Below, one piece after another: positions 1 through 8,797 of a stretch of 64,000 nucleotides of DNA. Each line of letters begins with the position of its first letter. Positions within the stretch are counted from its first letter, which is position 1. Source of the stretch: Bifidobacterium scaligerum (lineage in GTDB: Bacteria > Actinomycetota > Actinomycetes > Actinomycetales > Bifidobacteriaceae); the NCBI RefSeq assembly GCF_002802865.1, contig NZ_PGLQ01000007.1, positions 47,311-111,310 on the forward strand, read 5' to 3'. The position numbers and the translations under genes are program-made. Below the pieces are notes generated by a model. That model searched no databases and was not told the DNA's origin. It saw only the letters and a program-made list of their open reading frames with translations.

Positions 1-519
1 CGCAATCGCCACACGCTGCTGCTCGCCGCCGGACAGGTGCAGAATACGCTCGTTCAAATACTCCGGCTGCAGGCGCACCTTCTCGATAAGCTCGGCGGCG
101 ATTTCCTTCTTCGGCTGATCAAAGGTTTTGCCGGAGGCGTCCATGGACAGGATGATGTTCTCCGCCACGGTCAGCGCCGGCAAGAGATTGAAGCTCTGGA
201 AGATCACGCCGATGTCATGACTGCGGAAGCGGTAGCGGTCGGCTTTGGCCAAATCTTCGCCGTTGTGCAGCACCCGACCCTTGGTCGGAGTGGTCAGTCC
301 GGACAGCAGCGAAAGCAGCGTGGTTTTGCCGGCTCCGGAAGGTCCAGTGATGGAGATGACACGTCCGGTGCGGAACACATAGTTCTTGTCGATAAGCACG
401 CGCTTGCCGCCCTTGGTGTACGAGTAGGAGACGTGCTCCAATTCCAGCGCCGGCTTGGCGGCAGTAGTGGTGTTTGTGGTGCTTGCAGTGTTTGCAGTGG
501 CTGTAACGGCAGTATCCAT
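1..519 (-). CDS. ABC transporter ATP-binding protein (3' end outside window)
   Basis: ATPase subunit of an ABC transporter of the MacB/LolD type; it hydrolyses ATP on the inner face of the membrane to drive a partner permease. Visible are 173 residues from the ATG at 519. A Ser/Thr/Ala-rich leader of about 20 residues is followed by Walker A GPSGAGKT (about residues 59-66), a Q-loop (VIFQSFNLLP) and the signature LSGGEQQR just before the window edge. Walker B and the H-loop lie outside. The FtsX-like permease gene starts upstream on the same strand and ends 58 bp before this start, so the two probably form one operon and one transporter. The substrate cannot be told; such pairs act in peptide or lipoprotein export or in cell-envelope stress. 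Confidence 0.93.
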   Translation of the reverse strand, partial: MDTAVTATANTASTTNTTTAAKPALELEHVSYSYTKGGKRVLIDKNYVFRTGRVISITGPSGAGKTTLLSLLSGLTTPTKGRVLHNGEDLAKADRYRFRSHDIGVIFQSFNLLPALTVAENIILSMDASGKTFDQPKKEIAAELIEKVRLQPEYLNERILHLSGGEQQRVAIA

Positions 520-577
520 AATAAAAATCCTTAATCGGTGTGGCGATATCCACACCGTGGCAAAGAGAGCGGCTGTA

Positions 578-2344
578 TTACGAGCGATCGGCGAGGATCT
601 GCAGCGGTTCGTAACGCATTACGAACACGATGCCGACCAGTGCGGAGATCAGTGTCAGGCCGAGTCCGATAAGAATCAGCTGGCCGACCACTGCGAGATT
701 CACGGTGGCGTTGATTTCACTGACGTAATCGACGGCTTGCCTCATGCCGCCCGGTCCGCCTTGTTGTGAAGGCTGGGCGGCATTGCCTGCATTGGAGTCG
801 GAGTCGGAGTTGGAGTCTGTGGAGGAGGAATCAGAGGAAGACGAGCTGGACGAATCCGAAGAGCTGGAGTCGGACTGCTGCTCACTGCCCGGTCCGCCGC
901 CCATATCGGCCGCACGACCGAACTGCTGCTGCTGGCTGGACGCCTCGGATTCCTGTGCGGACACCTGCGAGGCAAGCAGCTGGTTGGACACCGGTACGGA
1001 AGCCACCGCGCCGCCGGCCACGCCAAGAGCGATGCCGCACATCGTCACAATCAGCAGTTCGATGACGAACTGTGCCGCCACCTTGGTCTTCTTCACGCCG
1101 ATGGCCGTCAGTACGCCGACCTCATACTTGCGCTCGCGGATATTGAACAGGTTCAGCACCACGAGCACCACGGCACCCACCACGAGCACCACGATCAGCA
1201 GGGTCAGTGCGAACTTCGCCAGATTGTCGAGCGGCACGAGGCTGGACTCGTACTGTTCCACATCGGCGGACTGCACGGTGTACGTATCGTCCAGACCGGC
1301 CGCCTTCACGTCGGAGGCGAAAGTCTCGTAGTCGTCGGCGCTGGACAGCACATACGTGTAGTTGAGCTGGGTGGTGGTGTCGTCGTTATCGTCGTTGGCG
1401 GTGGTGTCGGAGTCCAGACCGAGCGATTTCAGCGTGGAGACGGACGTGTAGATCGCGTTGTCGGCGTCCTGCGAAGTGCCGCCCATCGGACCCATCGCGT
1501 TCGTGTTGCTGGACGTGGTGTTCTCGTAGATGCCGCAGATGGTCAGCGTGTAGGTGAGCGAGGTGTCGCTCGGATTGGTCACGGTGATGGTGTCGCCGAC
1601 GGACAGGTTGTTGAAGTCTGCCAGGGTCTTGGAGATGATGACCTTGCCGTTGTCGTCCTCACCGTATCCGAACACTTCGCCGCTCGACATGGTGAATGTG
1701 CCGTTGGATGCGTTGGCGATGGCGGTATCCGAGGAGAAGCCGGTCAGGGTGAAGTCGCCGGAGGTCATCATATTGCCGGGGCCACCACCCTGGCCGCCTT
1801 GGCCTTGGCCGTCGCCCGGACCTTGCTGGCCGGAGCCAGAGCCGGAGCCGGACGACTCGGACGAAGAATCCGATGACGAGGAGCTGGAGTCGGATGAGTT
1901 CGCGGCATTTGCCGTGCTGGTCTCCACCGGCTGGAACGAATCGGTGCCGGAGACGCCGGTGCTTTCGGAGTAATACGAGCTGACCGGAACACTGGAGGCC
2001 TTCTCATACTTCTGGTAGTCGGCCAGCGTAAGGTTGCTGTCGTCCAGCGCACTGCGCATCGAATCGAAGTCCGGTGCGGCATCGGTGGATGAAGAGGAGG
2101 AGTCGGACGAACTGGAGGATGACGAGGCTTCACGCGCCTGCTCCATCAGTTTGCTGCGATCCACACTGATGGTGGCGGTCACGGACGTGTTCGCGAGACC
2201 GGTTTCGCGCGCAGTGCCGGCGGCGTTGCGAATAGCGAGTCCGATGGTGGCTGCCGCGGCGATAATCGCTACGATCAGCACGATCAATATATTGCGGCCT
2301 TTGTTCCGTATCACGGTTTTCCAGGCGTTGTTCAACACAAACAT
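578..2344 (-). CDS. FtsX-like ABC transporter permease with Ser/Asp-rich insertions
   Basis: Membrane subunit of a MacB/FtsX-type exporter, partner of the ATPase just downstream. The 588-aa protein has an N-terminal transmembrane segment (about residues 15-40), a large extracytoplasmic region, and three C-terminal membrane segments, the usual MacB_PCD plus FtsX arrangement. I start it at the ATG at 2344 (MFVLNN) because AAGGA precedes it; the open frame runs further up to 2491 without similarity or a ribosome site. Odd: three low-complexity stretches of Ser/Asp/Gly lie in the extracytoplasmic part (near residues 75-90, 150-185 and 500-545). They are also inverted-repeat-poor GC-rich DNA that may vary in length between strains. 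Substrate unknown. Confidence 0.9.
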   Translation of the reverse strand: MFVLNNAWKTVIRNKGRNILIVLIVAIIAAAATIGLAIRNAAGTARETGLANTSVTATISVDRSKLMEQAREASSSSSSSDSSSSSTDAAPDFDSMRSALDDSNLTLADYQKYEKASSVPVSSYYSESTGVSGTDSFQPVETSTANAANSSDSSSSSSDSSSESSGSGSGSGQQGPGDGQGQGGQGGGPGNMMTSGDFTLTGFSSDTAIANASNGTFTMSSGEVFGYGEDDNGKVIISKTLADFNNLSVGDTITVTNPSDTSLTYTLTICGIYENTTSSNTNAMGPMGGTSQDADNAIYTSVSTLKSLGLDSDTTANDDNDDTTTQLNYTYVLSSADDYETFASDVKAAGLDDTYTVQSADVEQYESSLVPLDNLAKFALTLLIVVLVVGAVVLVVLNLFNIRERKYEVGVLTAIGVKKTKVAAQFVIELLIVTMCGIALGVAGGAVASVPVSNQLLASQVSAQESEASSQQQQFGRAADMGGGPGSEQQSDSSSSDSSSSSSSDSSSTDSNSDSDSNAGNAAQPSQQGGPGGMRQAVDYVSEINATVNLAVVGQLILIGLGLTLISALVGIVFVMRYEPLQILADRS

Positions 2345-2725
2345 AGTGGGTCCTTGGGTGGGTCTGTGTCGGATGCTTTCCGGGTTCCGTAAGGAGCCCT
2401 GAAGCGGTGCTGGCTGCTTCAGACAAAGCCAGGGAAGCGCGAATCCGACTCGGCAGAGCTTTTGTTGTTGTGCAGGTTCCGTTCTGGGCATGCCTAGGCG
2501 GGACCTCTGTCCCTAACTATCGAGGCTGAAATTGATTGCCCGCTGGTGCTGGGCTGATAGCCGCTGCCAAACTACGTTGCACTTGACTGAAGTCTTCCTG
2601 AACGTTCGCTGGACTGCTGAATGTCGCGCGCCGTCACGCAACGTTCACTTCGGCCTCCTCGCTTTTTGCGCTCGCGCATGAAAGAATAGGTATGGAATGG
2701 ACGCCGTGTGGGCAAAGGGGCAGTT
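2345..2725. other. intergenic, divergent promoters
   Basis: This 381-bp gap separates the permease gene (minus strand) from lemA (plus strand), so it must carry two divergent promoters. I see no convincing gene, hairpin or riboswitch in it; open frames here are shadows. The AAAGGGG before the LemA start at 2726 is the only clear site. Confidence 0.5.
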
Positions 2726-3304
2726 ATGAGCGTTGGGGTCATTATCGGAATCATCGTTGTGATCGTTATCGTGGGCCTGATCGGTTGGGCGATCAGTGCG
2801 TACAACGGTTTGGTCGCGTTAAGGAACCGGGTGAAGAACGGCTGGGCGCAAATCGATGTGCAGCTGAAGCAACGTGCCGACCTGATTCCGAATCTGGTGG
2901 AGACCGTCAAAGGATATGCAGGACATGAGTCGAACGTGCTGACACAAGTGACCCAAGCCCGTGCCGGCGTGGTGGCGGCCGCGCAGAATCCCAACGCCAC
3001 CCAAGCGCAACGTATCACCGCGGAAAATCAGCTGTCCCGAGCGTTGTTCAACCTGCAGGCAACCGCTGAGGCTTACCCACAGCTGCAGGCCAATCAGAAC
3101 TTTATGGACCTGCAGGCCCAGCTCAAGGAACTGGAGAACAAGATCGCATACGCGCGTCAGTTCTACAACGATGTGGTGTTGAAGCTCAACACCGCCATCG
3201 AAACCGTGCCGACCAACATCATCGCCGGCCTGTTCCACTTTGAACAGGCGCAGTACTTCGAGGCGGATGTGGCCGATCGCCAAGCCCCGCAGGTCAAATT
3301 CTAA
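2726..3304 (+). CDS. LemA family protein
   Basis: LemA proteins have one N-terminal membrane helix and an alpha-helical cytoplasmic or outer domain; their function is unknown. This 192-aa protein fits: a hydrophobic helix at residues 2-25 ([20 protein letters not shown]), then the family core with [22 protein letters not shown] and [12 protein letters not shown], typical length about 190. The ATG at 2726 is chosen because AAAGGGG lies 6-8 bp before it; a GTG at 2708 is in frame but has no such site. The gene is 66 bp before a DUF2207 gene, a very common LemA neighbour. Confidence 0.93.
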   Translation: MSVGVIIGIIVVIVIVGLIGWAISAYNGLVALRNRVKNGWAQIDVQLKQRADLIPNLVETVKGYAGHESNVLTQVTQARAGVVAAAQNPNATQAQRITAENQLSRALFNLQATAEAYPQLQANQNFMDLQAQLKELENKIAYARQFYNDVVLKLNTAIETVPTNIIAGLFHFEQAQYFEADVADRQAPQVKF

Positions 3305-3370
3305 GCATCAGACCCTCGCAGAGGTCTGGGTGCCGGCTGCACTGGGGAATCCGGGGGAGGGGAAACAGCA

Positions 3371-5665
3371 ATGAGAAAGAGACTGATTCGAGCCACTATC
3401 TTCAGTATGGCTATCACATTGCTCGTTGGCGGCGTATTCACGATGTATGCGATGGGTATGATTACCGTGGCTGTCACCGGCGAGGACCTGAGCTATCGCA
3501 CGCTTGACTATGACGCCACCATCACCCGCGGAGGCGACCTCAAGGTCACGCAGCATATCGACATGAAGCTGCTGAAACGCGACGACGATAACGGCGACAC
3601 CAAGCCATGGAAGCAGTTGTATCAGCAGTACACGTTGCGTACCGGCAATCTCACCGATATCAGTGACATTACCGTGCGCAACGTGACCGAAGGCGTCACG
3701 TACCAGCAGCAAAGCGAACCGAAACTGCCGGATGCTGTGGCAAGTGACGCCATATGGGATTCCGATTACGCCGACCATTGGTATATCGCGGATGTGACCG
3801 ACGGTACGTACGCCGCTCGCCCCTACACGCCCGGCACGGATGCCTTGGATGTTACCGCATATGGCACCGACACCGCCAGCAAAACCGTGGAAATCGGTTG
3901 GAATATCCCGGCAACCGTCTCGGCCGACTCCATGAAATTCGACGTGTCGTTCACCATGCACAATGTGGCCGCCCAGTGGGATGACATCGCCAGCTTCCAA
4001 TGGGAGCCGTTTGGCAAATCCAATTCGGTGCCGATCGGCACAGTCAGCGGCACCGTACACTTCCCCGACGGCGTCAACTCGGATACGTCGTGGGCGTGGC
4101 TGCACACCGAACGCACGTCCGAAACCAGTCGTGCCGCCGACGGCAGCCTGAAATTCAAGGTTTACAACGTGCGTTCCGGTGATTATCTGGACGTGGTTGC
4201 CGCGTTCAAAGCCGGTCCGAAAGACACCGGTATCAATGCGGCCCGTTATCAGTCCGGTGACCATCTGGACACACTGAAACACAGCGAATACCAGCAGGAG
4301 CAGCAGTGGCGCGATAAGCAGCGCACGATGGCCCGCATCCGGCTGGGCATATGGATTGCAATTGTGTTGTTCGGCCTTATCTTCTGTGCGTGGGGAATCG
4401 CGGCCGTCATCACCAGCAATAAAAATACAAAATACCGCGGCCCTATCGAATATTGGCGTGACCAGCCCGGCATCAGTCCGGCTTCGGCCGCTCGGCTCAT
4501 CGAGGTGGTGGAGTCGCCGAAGCATTCGCGGCCAATGAACCGTGAGCTTACGGCAACCATGCTGTCGCTTGCCGTCAAGAAGGCCGTCGCCATCTATCCG
4601 GGGCCGGCAGATATGTATCGCGGCATCGATATGAGCAAAGCCACGCCGGTGAGCCTGAGCCATATGATCGATGGGGATTCCGGCAGACGATATGCCGCTC
4701 GCGCTACCAGCACCGTCGTGATTCTGCCGGCTGCCATCGATGCGGTATCGAATGCCGGGCAGCTGGGCTTAAGCGAATCTGAGGATGCGCTGCTTAACTT
4801 GCTGATTGTGATATCCGAGCGGGTGGGGTCGCCGGTATTCGACTTCGGTCAGATGAAACAGGCCTGTAAAGGCTGGAAAGATGGCTATGTGGAGCTCGGC
4901 AAGTTCACCGGCGCGTGCAACATGGAATATGAGCGACTGAACGCCTCGCGCTCGCGTAGATGGCAGTCGATTACCGCCGGCGCGTTTGCCGCCGTGATCG
5001 GCTATGGGTCCATGATTGGCAACACGGATATTGGATATGCGGCAGTCGGCATTATTCTTGGGCTACCGCTAATCCTTGTCGGCCTGTTTTGTGCTCTGGC
5101 CGGCGCGACGCACGAGCTGACCGAACAAGGCCAGGAAATCGCCGGCAAATGCTTGGGGCTCAAGCATTACATGCAGGATTTCTCCAGTTTCACCGATCGC
5201 GGTACCGCTGATTTGGCCATGTGGGATTGGTATATGGTGTACGCCGCCGCATTTGGCATCAGCGACCGCGTGGCCGCCGAACTGGCCAAGGCGTATCCGC
5301 AGGTCGCCGACCCGCGCTGGCTCGACGACAACGCTTCCGATTCCACGCTCTACTGGTCCTATCGTTCGCATAGCTGGAATGACGATGCCCGCTATGGTTA
5401 TGGCGCGCAGGGCAGTACGCAGAACGTCGGCGGTGGTCTCGCCGGCCAATTCGGCGCGAACTCGATGTTCGGCGGTTCCTCCTATGTGCCGAGCCTGAGC
5501 TTCAGCGATCTCGGCTCCCAGCTTTCCTCCGGTTTCGCAGACATCGCATCCACTATCAGTGCTGCCGCTCCCAGCTCGTCGGACGGTTCCAGCGGCGGCT
5601 TCTCCGGCGGCGGTTTTGGTGGATCGTCCGGCGGCTCTGGCGGTGGCTCGTTCGGCGGACGCTAA
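3371..5665 (+). CDS. DUF2207 domain-containing membrane protein
   Basis: Predicted membrane protein of unknown function. The 764 residues show an N-terminal membrane anchor (residues 10-35), an extracytoplasmic DUF2207 beta domain (about 40-290), a membrane helix near 325-350, a cytoplasmic region, two more helices near 535-580, and a Gly/Ser-rich tail ending GGGSFGGR, as is usual in this family. GGGGGAGGGGAAACAGCA precedes the ATG at 3371. Together with LemA just upstream it forms a two-gene unit found in many bacteria; linked roles at the envelope have been proposed but none is proven here. The Gly-rich end may be a disordered or interaction tail. Confidence 0.9.
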   Translation: MRKRLIRATIFSMAITLLVGGVFTMYAMGMITVAVTGEDLSYRTLDYDATITRGGDLKVTQHIDMKLLKRDDDNGDTKPWKQLYQQYTLRTGNLTDISDITVRNVTEGVTYQQQSEPKLPDAVASDAIWDSDYADHWYIADVTDGTYAARPYTPGTDALDVTAYGTDTASKTVEIGWNIPATVSADSMKFDVSFTMHNVAAQWDDIASFQWEPFGKSNSVPIGTVSGTVHFPDGVNSDTSWAWLHTERTSETSRAADGSLKFKVYNVRSGDYLDVVAAFKAGPKDTGINAARYQSGDHLDTLKHSEYQQEQQWRDKQRTMARIRLGIWIAIVLFGLIFCAWGIAAVITSNKNTKYRGPIEYWRDQPGISPASAARLIEVVESPKHSRPMNRELTATMLSLAVKKAVAIYPGPADMYRGIDMSKATPVSLSHMIDGDSGRRYAARATSTVVILPAAIDAVSNAGQLGLSESEDALLNLLIVISERVGSPVFDFGQMKQACKGWKDGYVELGKFTGACNMEYERLNASRSRRWQSITAGAFAAVIGYGSMIGNTDIGYAAVGIILGLPLILVGLFCALAGATHELTEQGQEIAGKCLGLKHYMQDFSSFTDRGTADLAMWDWYMVYAAAFGISDRVAAELAKAYPQVADPRWLDDNASDSTLYWSYRSHSWNDDARYGYGAQGSTQNVGGGLAGQFGANSMFGGSSYVPSLSFSDLGSQLSSGFADIASTISAAAPSSSDGSSGGFSGGGFGGSSGGSGGGSFGGR

Positions 5666-5675
5666 ATGTGCGGCA

Positions 5676-5708
5676 GATGGGTTGATGATGGGTTGATGAT
5701 GGGTAATC
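5676..5708. repeat. short tandem repeat, period 11
   Basis: Three copies of GATGGGTTGAT-like units follow the stop of the DUF2207 gene. No terminator-like hairpin is formed. It is possibly a slippage-prone tract. Confidence 0.6.
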
Positions 5709-5847
5709 GTGACGGACGATCGTGACGCAATTCACCACACATTGTGCGGCTCGACTGCGATGGAACAGCGAAACGGCTTATAGTGGCCAGTGGAAGTGTT
5801 GATAACCCGGCCAACAACATAAGTACATACACAGCAAAGGAGCCATT

Positions 5848-6714
5848 ATGGCACTGTTCCGCAATCTTGGTCCGTTCTCTACCACCGCCATCGGCCACGG
5901 CGAAATGCCGCTGACCATCGAGAACAATCGCGGTCATGATATCGGCATCGAAACCCTGCACGCTTCGTTGGATGCCGGATGCCGCCATATCGATACCGCA
6001 TGGGCCTACTACACGCCGGGCGAAGAGGAACAGACCGGTGAAAAACTGGTGCGTGAGGCCCTGGCCAGCTGGAAGGGGCCGAAAGACGAAGTGACCGTGG
6101 CCACCAAGGTGGGATTGCGCCGTACGTGGGGTGAGCACGGCGAGCCGCTCTGGCCGCGCGATGGCAAGCCTGAACACTTGATCGAATACGGCAAGCAGTC
6201 CGCTCTGGCCCTCGGCGTGGACACCATCGACTTGCTGTATCTGCACCGTCATGACCCGGAAGTGCCGTACAACGAGTCGATCGAAGGCATCAAGGCGCTG
6301 CTGGATCAGGGTGTGGCTCAGGTCGCCGGTGTCTCCAACGCTTCGATCGAACAGATCGACATCGCCCGCTCGATTTTGGGCGACAAGCTGGTGGCCGTGC
6401 AGAACCAGTATTCGCCGATTCATCTGGAGACGCGGGATACGCTTGATTACTGCGCCAAACTCGGCCTCGCCTTCGTGTGCTGGAGCCCGCTCGGCGGCTA
6501 CCGTCACCCATATGACGAGTCCAAGTTCGACCCGTTCCGCGAAGTGGCAGCCGCCCACGGTGTGAGCTACCAGCAGGTGGTATTGGCGTGGGAGCTCGCC
6601 AAGGGCGATCACATGTTCGTGATTCCGGGTGCTCATCGTCCTGAGACTATCCTCGATTCCCTGAAGGCTGATCAGCTTGAGCTCAGCCCCGAGGAGCTTG
6701 CCAAGCTCGGCTGA
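5848..6714 (+). CDS. aldo/keto reductase
   Basis: NADPH-dependent oxidoreductase of the TIM-barrel aldo/keto reductase superfamily, cytoplasmic, reducing an unknown carbonyl compound. The catalytic tetrad is visible: Asp49 and Tyr54 (HIDTAWAYY), Lys88 (VATKVGL) and His134 (LYLHRHD). The cofactor end is present (WSPLGGY, then VIPGAHRPE). At 288 aa it is of normal length. AAAGGAG lies 6 bp before the ATG at 5848. It stands alone between two repeat-bearing gaps, so its substrate cannot be inferred from neighbours. Confidence 0.93.
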   Translation: MALFRNLGPFSTTAIGHGEMPLTIENNRGHDIGIETLHASLDAGCRHIDTAWAYYTPGEEEQTGEKLVREALASWKGPKDEVTVATKVGLRRTWGEHGEPLWPRDGKPEHLIEYGKQSALALGVDTIDLLYLHRHDPEVPYNESIEGIKALLDQGVAQVAGVSNASIEQIDIARSILGDKLVAVQNQYSPIHLETRDTLDYCAKLGLAFVCWSPLGGYRHPYDESKFDPFREVAAAHGVSYQQVVLAWELAKGDHMFVIPGAHRPETILDSLKADQLELSPEELAKLG

Positions 6715-6715
6715 T

Positions 6716-6766
6716 CGTCTCGTCGTCTCGTTGTTCCGTTGTTCCGTTGTTCCGTCGTCTCGTCGT
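6716..6766. repeat. tandem octamer repeat
   Basis: Six to seven 8-bp units alternate between CGTCTCGT and TGTTCCGT directly after the aldo/keto reductase stop. Copy number is likely to vary between strains. Confidence 0.7.
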
Positions 6767-6802
6767 TGACTCCCCCTCGCGTCGGCTCCCCACTTCGCCC
6801 CC

Positions 6803-7022
6803 TCCTCGCGAATATGTACCACTGACTCACAGTGAGAGATACATATTCGCGAGGGAGGAACCGTTCCTTTGAATATGTACCACTGACTCACAGTAAGTGG
6901 TACATATTCGCGTGAGGAGAGGCCATCCCCCTGCCGGGAGCCACTCCTAAACGAGGAACCACCTCCCGTGAGGGGTTCCCCTGAATATGTACCACTGACG
7001 ACGTGGCAGCGGTACATATTCG
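6803..7022. repeat. three related hairpin repeats (GAATATGTACC...GGTACATATTC)
   Basis: Three imperfect palindromes lie at 6803-6857, 6871-6912 and 6983-7022. Each has left arm GAATATGTACC and right arm GGTACATATTC, except that the first has GATACATATTC. The second has 14-bp perfect arms (GAATATGTACCACT) around an 11-nt loop, and the first is extended by TCCTCGC arms. Loops of the first two share GACTCACAGT. They occupy most of the gap between the aldo/keto reductase and rimM. They may be small dispersed elements or processing/attenuation hairpins; no coding gene is seen between 6715 and 7134. Confidence 0.85.
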
Positions 7023-7077
7023 CAAAGGCGAAAGCTAAAAAAACGGAGAACCGTAGATAAACCGATGAGATATGAAA

Positions 7078-7113
7078 GAGCGTCGGACGTGACTTTAATC
7101 ACCTCCGACGCTC
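7078..7113 (-). terminator. hairpin after rimM
   Basis: A 10-bp perfect stem GAGCGTCGGA / TCCGACGCTC, extended by CGTG/CACC pairing, lies 22 bp after the rimM stop. It probably ends the rpsP-khpA-rimM transcript. No long T-run is present on either side. Confidence 0.7.
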
Positions 7114-7134
7114 CTTCATGAACGACGATATATT

Positions 7135-7749
7135 TTACAATCCGGGAATCAAACCACCGGGCGGATCGAGCGTCAGGTATTGCCCATCCAAATCAATCTC
7201 CGGTACCAGCTGTTCCACGAACGGTACGAGTGCGGTTTTCTCGACCACATCCTCGCCCTTTGCATTCTGACCAGTCACTACCGGCTCGGTCAAACGAATC
7301 TTCAGCAACGACTGGGCGGGGGAGTCAACCACATCGACCACCTTGCCGACCACCTGACCGGACGGAAGTCCCAGTCCATTATCCTCGGCCATACGAGCCT
7401 CAAGCCCGATGAGATCTTTCGGATACCATTCGTCGGCCTCCAGCATCTCATCTGGATCGTCGGCTTCACCGTACAGTTCGATGCCGTTCAACGCTTCCGC
7501 GGCGTTACGGTCGTCGGTGCCTTCAAACTTGATGATCCAACGGTCCTTGAACGTGCGGGAGTTCTCGACGATGTATTCGGTCTCGCCGTCCTGCTCATAG
7601 AGCACCGAGCCGGGCTCGAAACGCCACTCCGGATCGTCGGTAAACAGGCGAACGGTGACCTCGCCCTTCAAGCCTTGTGCCTTACCAATACGAGCGACCC
7701 TCAGCAACTCAAGCTGCTGAGGGTCGTCGTGCATGTCTTGCTGTGCCAT
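7135..7749 (-). CDS. rimM: ribosome maturation factor RimM
   Basis: RimM binds the 30S subunit through ribosomal protein S19 and helps 16S rRNA processing and assembly of the 30S head. The 204-aa protein shows the N-terminal barrel (LLRVARIGKAQGLKGEVTVRLFTDDPE) and the C-terminal PRC barrel ending in the family-typical FVEQLVPEIDLDGQYLTLDPPGGL. It is the last gene of the rpsP-khpA-rimM operon, 15 bp after khpA. The usual next gene, trmD, is not here; the operon ends in a hairpin. Upstream AAGGGAT is a weak, distant ribosome site, so the start at 7749 is likely but not certain. Confidence 0.96.
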   Translation of the reverse strand: MAQQDMHDDPQQLELLRVARIGKAQGLKGEVTVRLFTDDPEWRFEPGSVLYEQDGETEYIVENSRTFKDRWIIKFEGTDDRNAAEALNGIELYGEADDPDEMLEADEWYPKDLIGLEARMAEDNGLGLPSGQVVGKVVDVVDSPAQSLLKIRLTEPVVTGQNAKGEDVVEKTALVPFVEQLVPEIDLDGQYLTLDPPGGLIPGL

Positions 7750-7764
7750 GCTGTGAATTATCCC

Positions 7765-7998
7765 TTATCGACGGACGTCCATGATATCGACGCGTACCTT
7801 ATGATCAGACAGCGCCTGAATCACAGTACGAATCGCATTGGCGGTGCGGCCTCCACGGCCGATCACGCGGCCAATGTCCTCCGGGTTCACGCGTACGCGA
7901 AGCAGTTCGCCGCGCGCGTTCTCGTGAGACTTGACGGAAACATCATCCGGAAAATCGACGATGTTCTTGATGAGGTGTTCCACAGCCTGTGCAAGCAT
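7765..7998 (-). CDS. khpA: KH-domain RNA-binding protein KhpA
   Basis: Small cytoplasmic RNA-binding protein (77 aa, normal length) with a single KH domain. The GxxG loop is seen as GRVIGRGGRTANAIRTVIQ. In other Gram-positive bacteria KhpA pairs with KhpB/EloR and binds many RNAs, affecting cell elongation. It sits between rpsP (18 bp upstream) and rimM (15 bp downstream), the standard arrangement, which suggests co-expression with ribosome biogenesis. GAAAGG precedes the ATG at 7998. Confidence 0.96.
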   Translation of the reverse strand: MLAQAVEHLIKNIVDFPDDVSVKSHENARGELLRVRVNPEDIGRVIGRGGRTANAIRTVIQALSDHKVRVDIMDVRR

Positions 7999-8016
7999 TG
8001 CTCAGCCTTTCTCGAA

Positions 8017-8493
8017 TCAGGCTTCAGCCGGAGCTTCTTCAGCAGCGGCATCCTCGGCCGGGGCCTCCTCAGCGGCGGCAGCGGCTTCAGCCTCAGCCTC
8101 AGCCTCAGCCTTAGCCTTGGCCTCAGCCTCGGACTTGGCGGCCTTCAGCTTCTGAGCCTCGTTCTCCACAGCCTCAATGCGAGCAGCGGCATCCGGGCCA
8201 GCCTCAGCGGTCTTCAGGGTGCCTTCGGCACCTTCGAGGCCCTTGAACTTCTGCCAGTCGCCGGTGATGTTCAGCAGCTTGAAGACCGGCTCGGACGGCT
8301 GAGCGCCGACGCCGAGCCAGTACTGAGCGCGGTCAGACTTGATCTGGATGGTCGAGGGCTGGGTGTTCGGGTTGTAGGTACCGATCTCCTCGATGACCTT
8401 GCCGTCGCGCTTCTTGCGGGAATCAACGACCACCACGCGGTAGAAGGCGTAGAACTTCTTGCCCTGTCGCTTCAGACGAATCTTGGTTGCCAA
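8017..8493 (-). CDS. rpsP: 30S ribosomal protein S16, TTG start
   Basis: Small-subunit ribosomal protein S16. The core reads (M)[18 protein letters not shown] and continues to the typical end of S16 near residue 85. An Ala/Glu/Lys-rich tail of about 60 residues follows, with coiled-coil-like AEAEAEA runs, as known in bifidobacterial and other actinobacterial S16. I place the start at the TTG at 8493: AAGGAG lies 8 bp before it and the S16 family begins at exactly this residue. The longer open frame up to 8685 has no support. First gene of the rpsP-khpA-rimM operon; 158 aa. Confidence 0.96.
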   Translation of the reverse strand: MATKIRLKRQGKKFYAFYRVVVVDSRKKRDGKVIEEIGTYNPNTQPSTIQIKSDRAQYWLGVGAQPSEPVFKLLNITGDWQKFKGLEGAEGTLKTAEAGPDAAARIEAVENEAQKLKAAKSEAEAKAKAEAEAEAEAAAAAEEAPAEDAAAEEAPAEA

Positions 8494-8797
8494 AATGGCT
8501 CTCCTTGTAAATGCTAGGTTTGTGGTTTCTCGGTATGCTGTGTGGGGCACGGCACGCCGGAACCCACGTGTCCTCACGGCACGGGGTGTAGAGGGCGCCA
8601 CGCGCGCGTGAATAACTGGCCCATTATAGCGCCGAGCCCCGGACTGAACACGCGTTGAACACGCAGTGAACCGGCTCGCGAACACGTAGCGAACACGATT
8701 CCGTCATGTCTGTGGCGTATTGGTTTGCTGTGCGTGATGTTCGCGGGGTCTCGCTGTGTTTTTGGGTGTGATTCTTAGCGTGATTTCAGTGTGATTC
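8494..8797. other. intergenic with 16-bp direct repeat
   Basis: This 304-bp gap holds the rpsP promoter and leader. GAACACG-like units recur near 8645-8695. At 8767-8782 and 8790-8805 the 16-mer TGTGATTCTTAGCGTG occurs twice; the second copy contains the stop codon of the neighbouring phosphatase-fold gene. It looks like a local duplication of that gene's end. I see no gene here. Confidence 0.6.

Noticed and set aside
2345..2491. N-terminal extension of the FtsX-like permease
   Set aside because: No similarity to the family, no ribosome site; the ATG at 2344 has AAGGA and begins the typical first helix.
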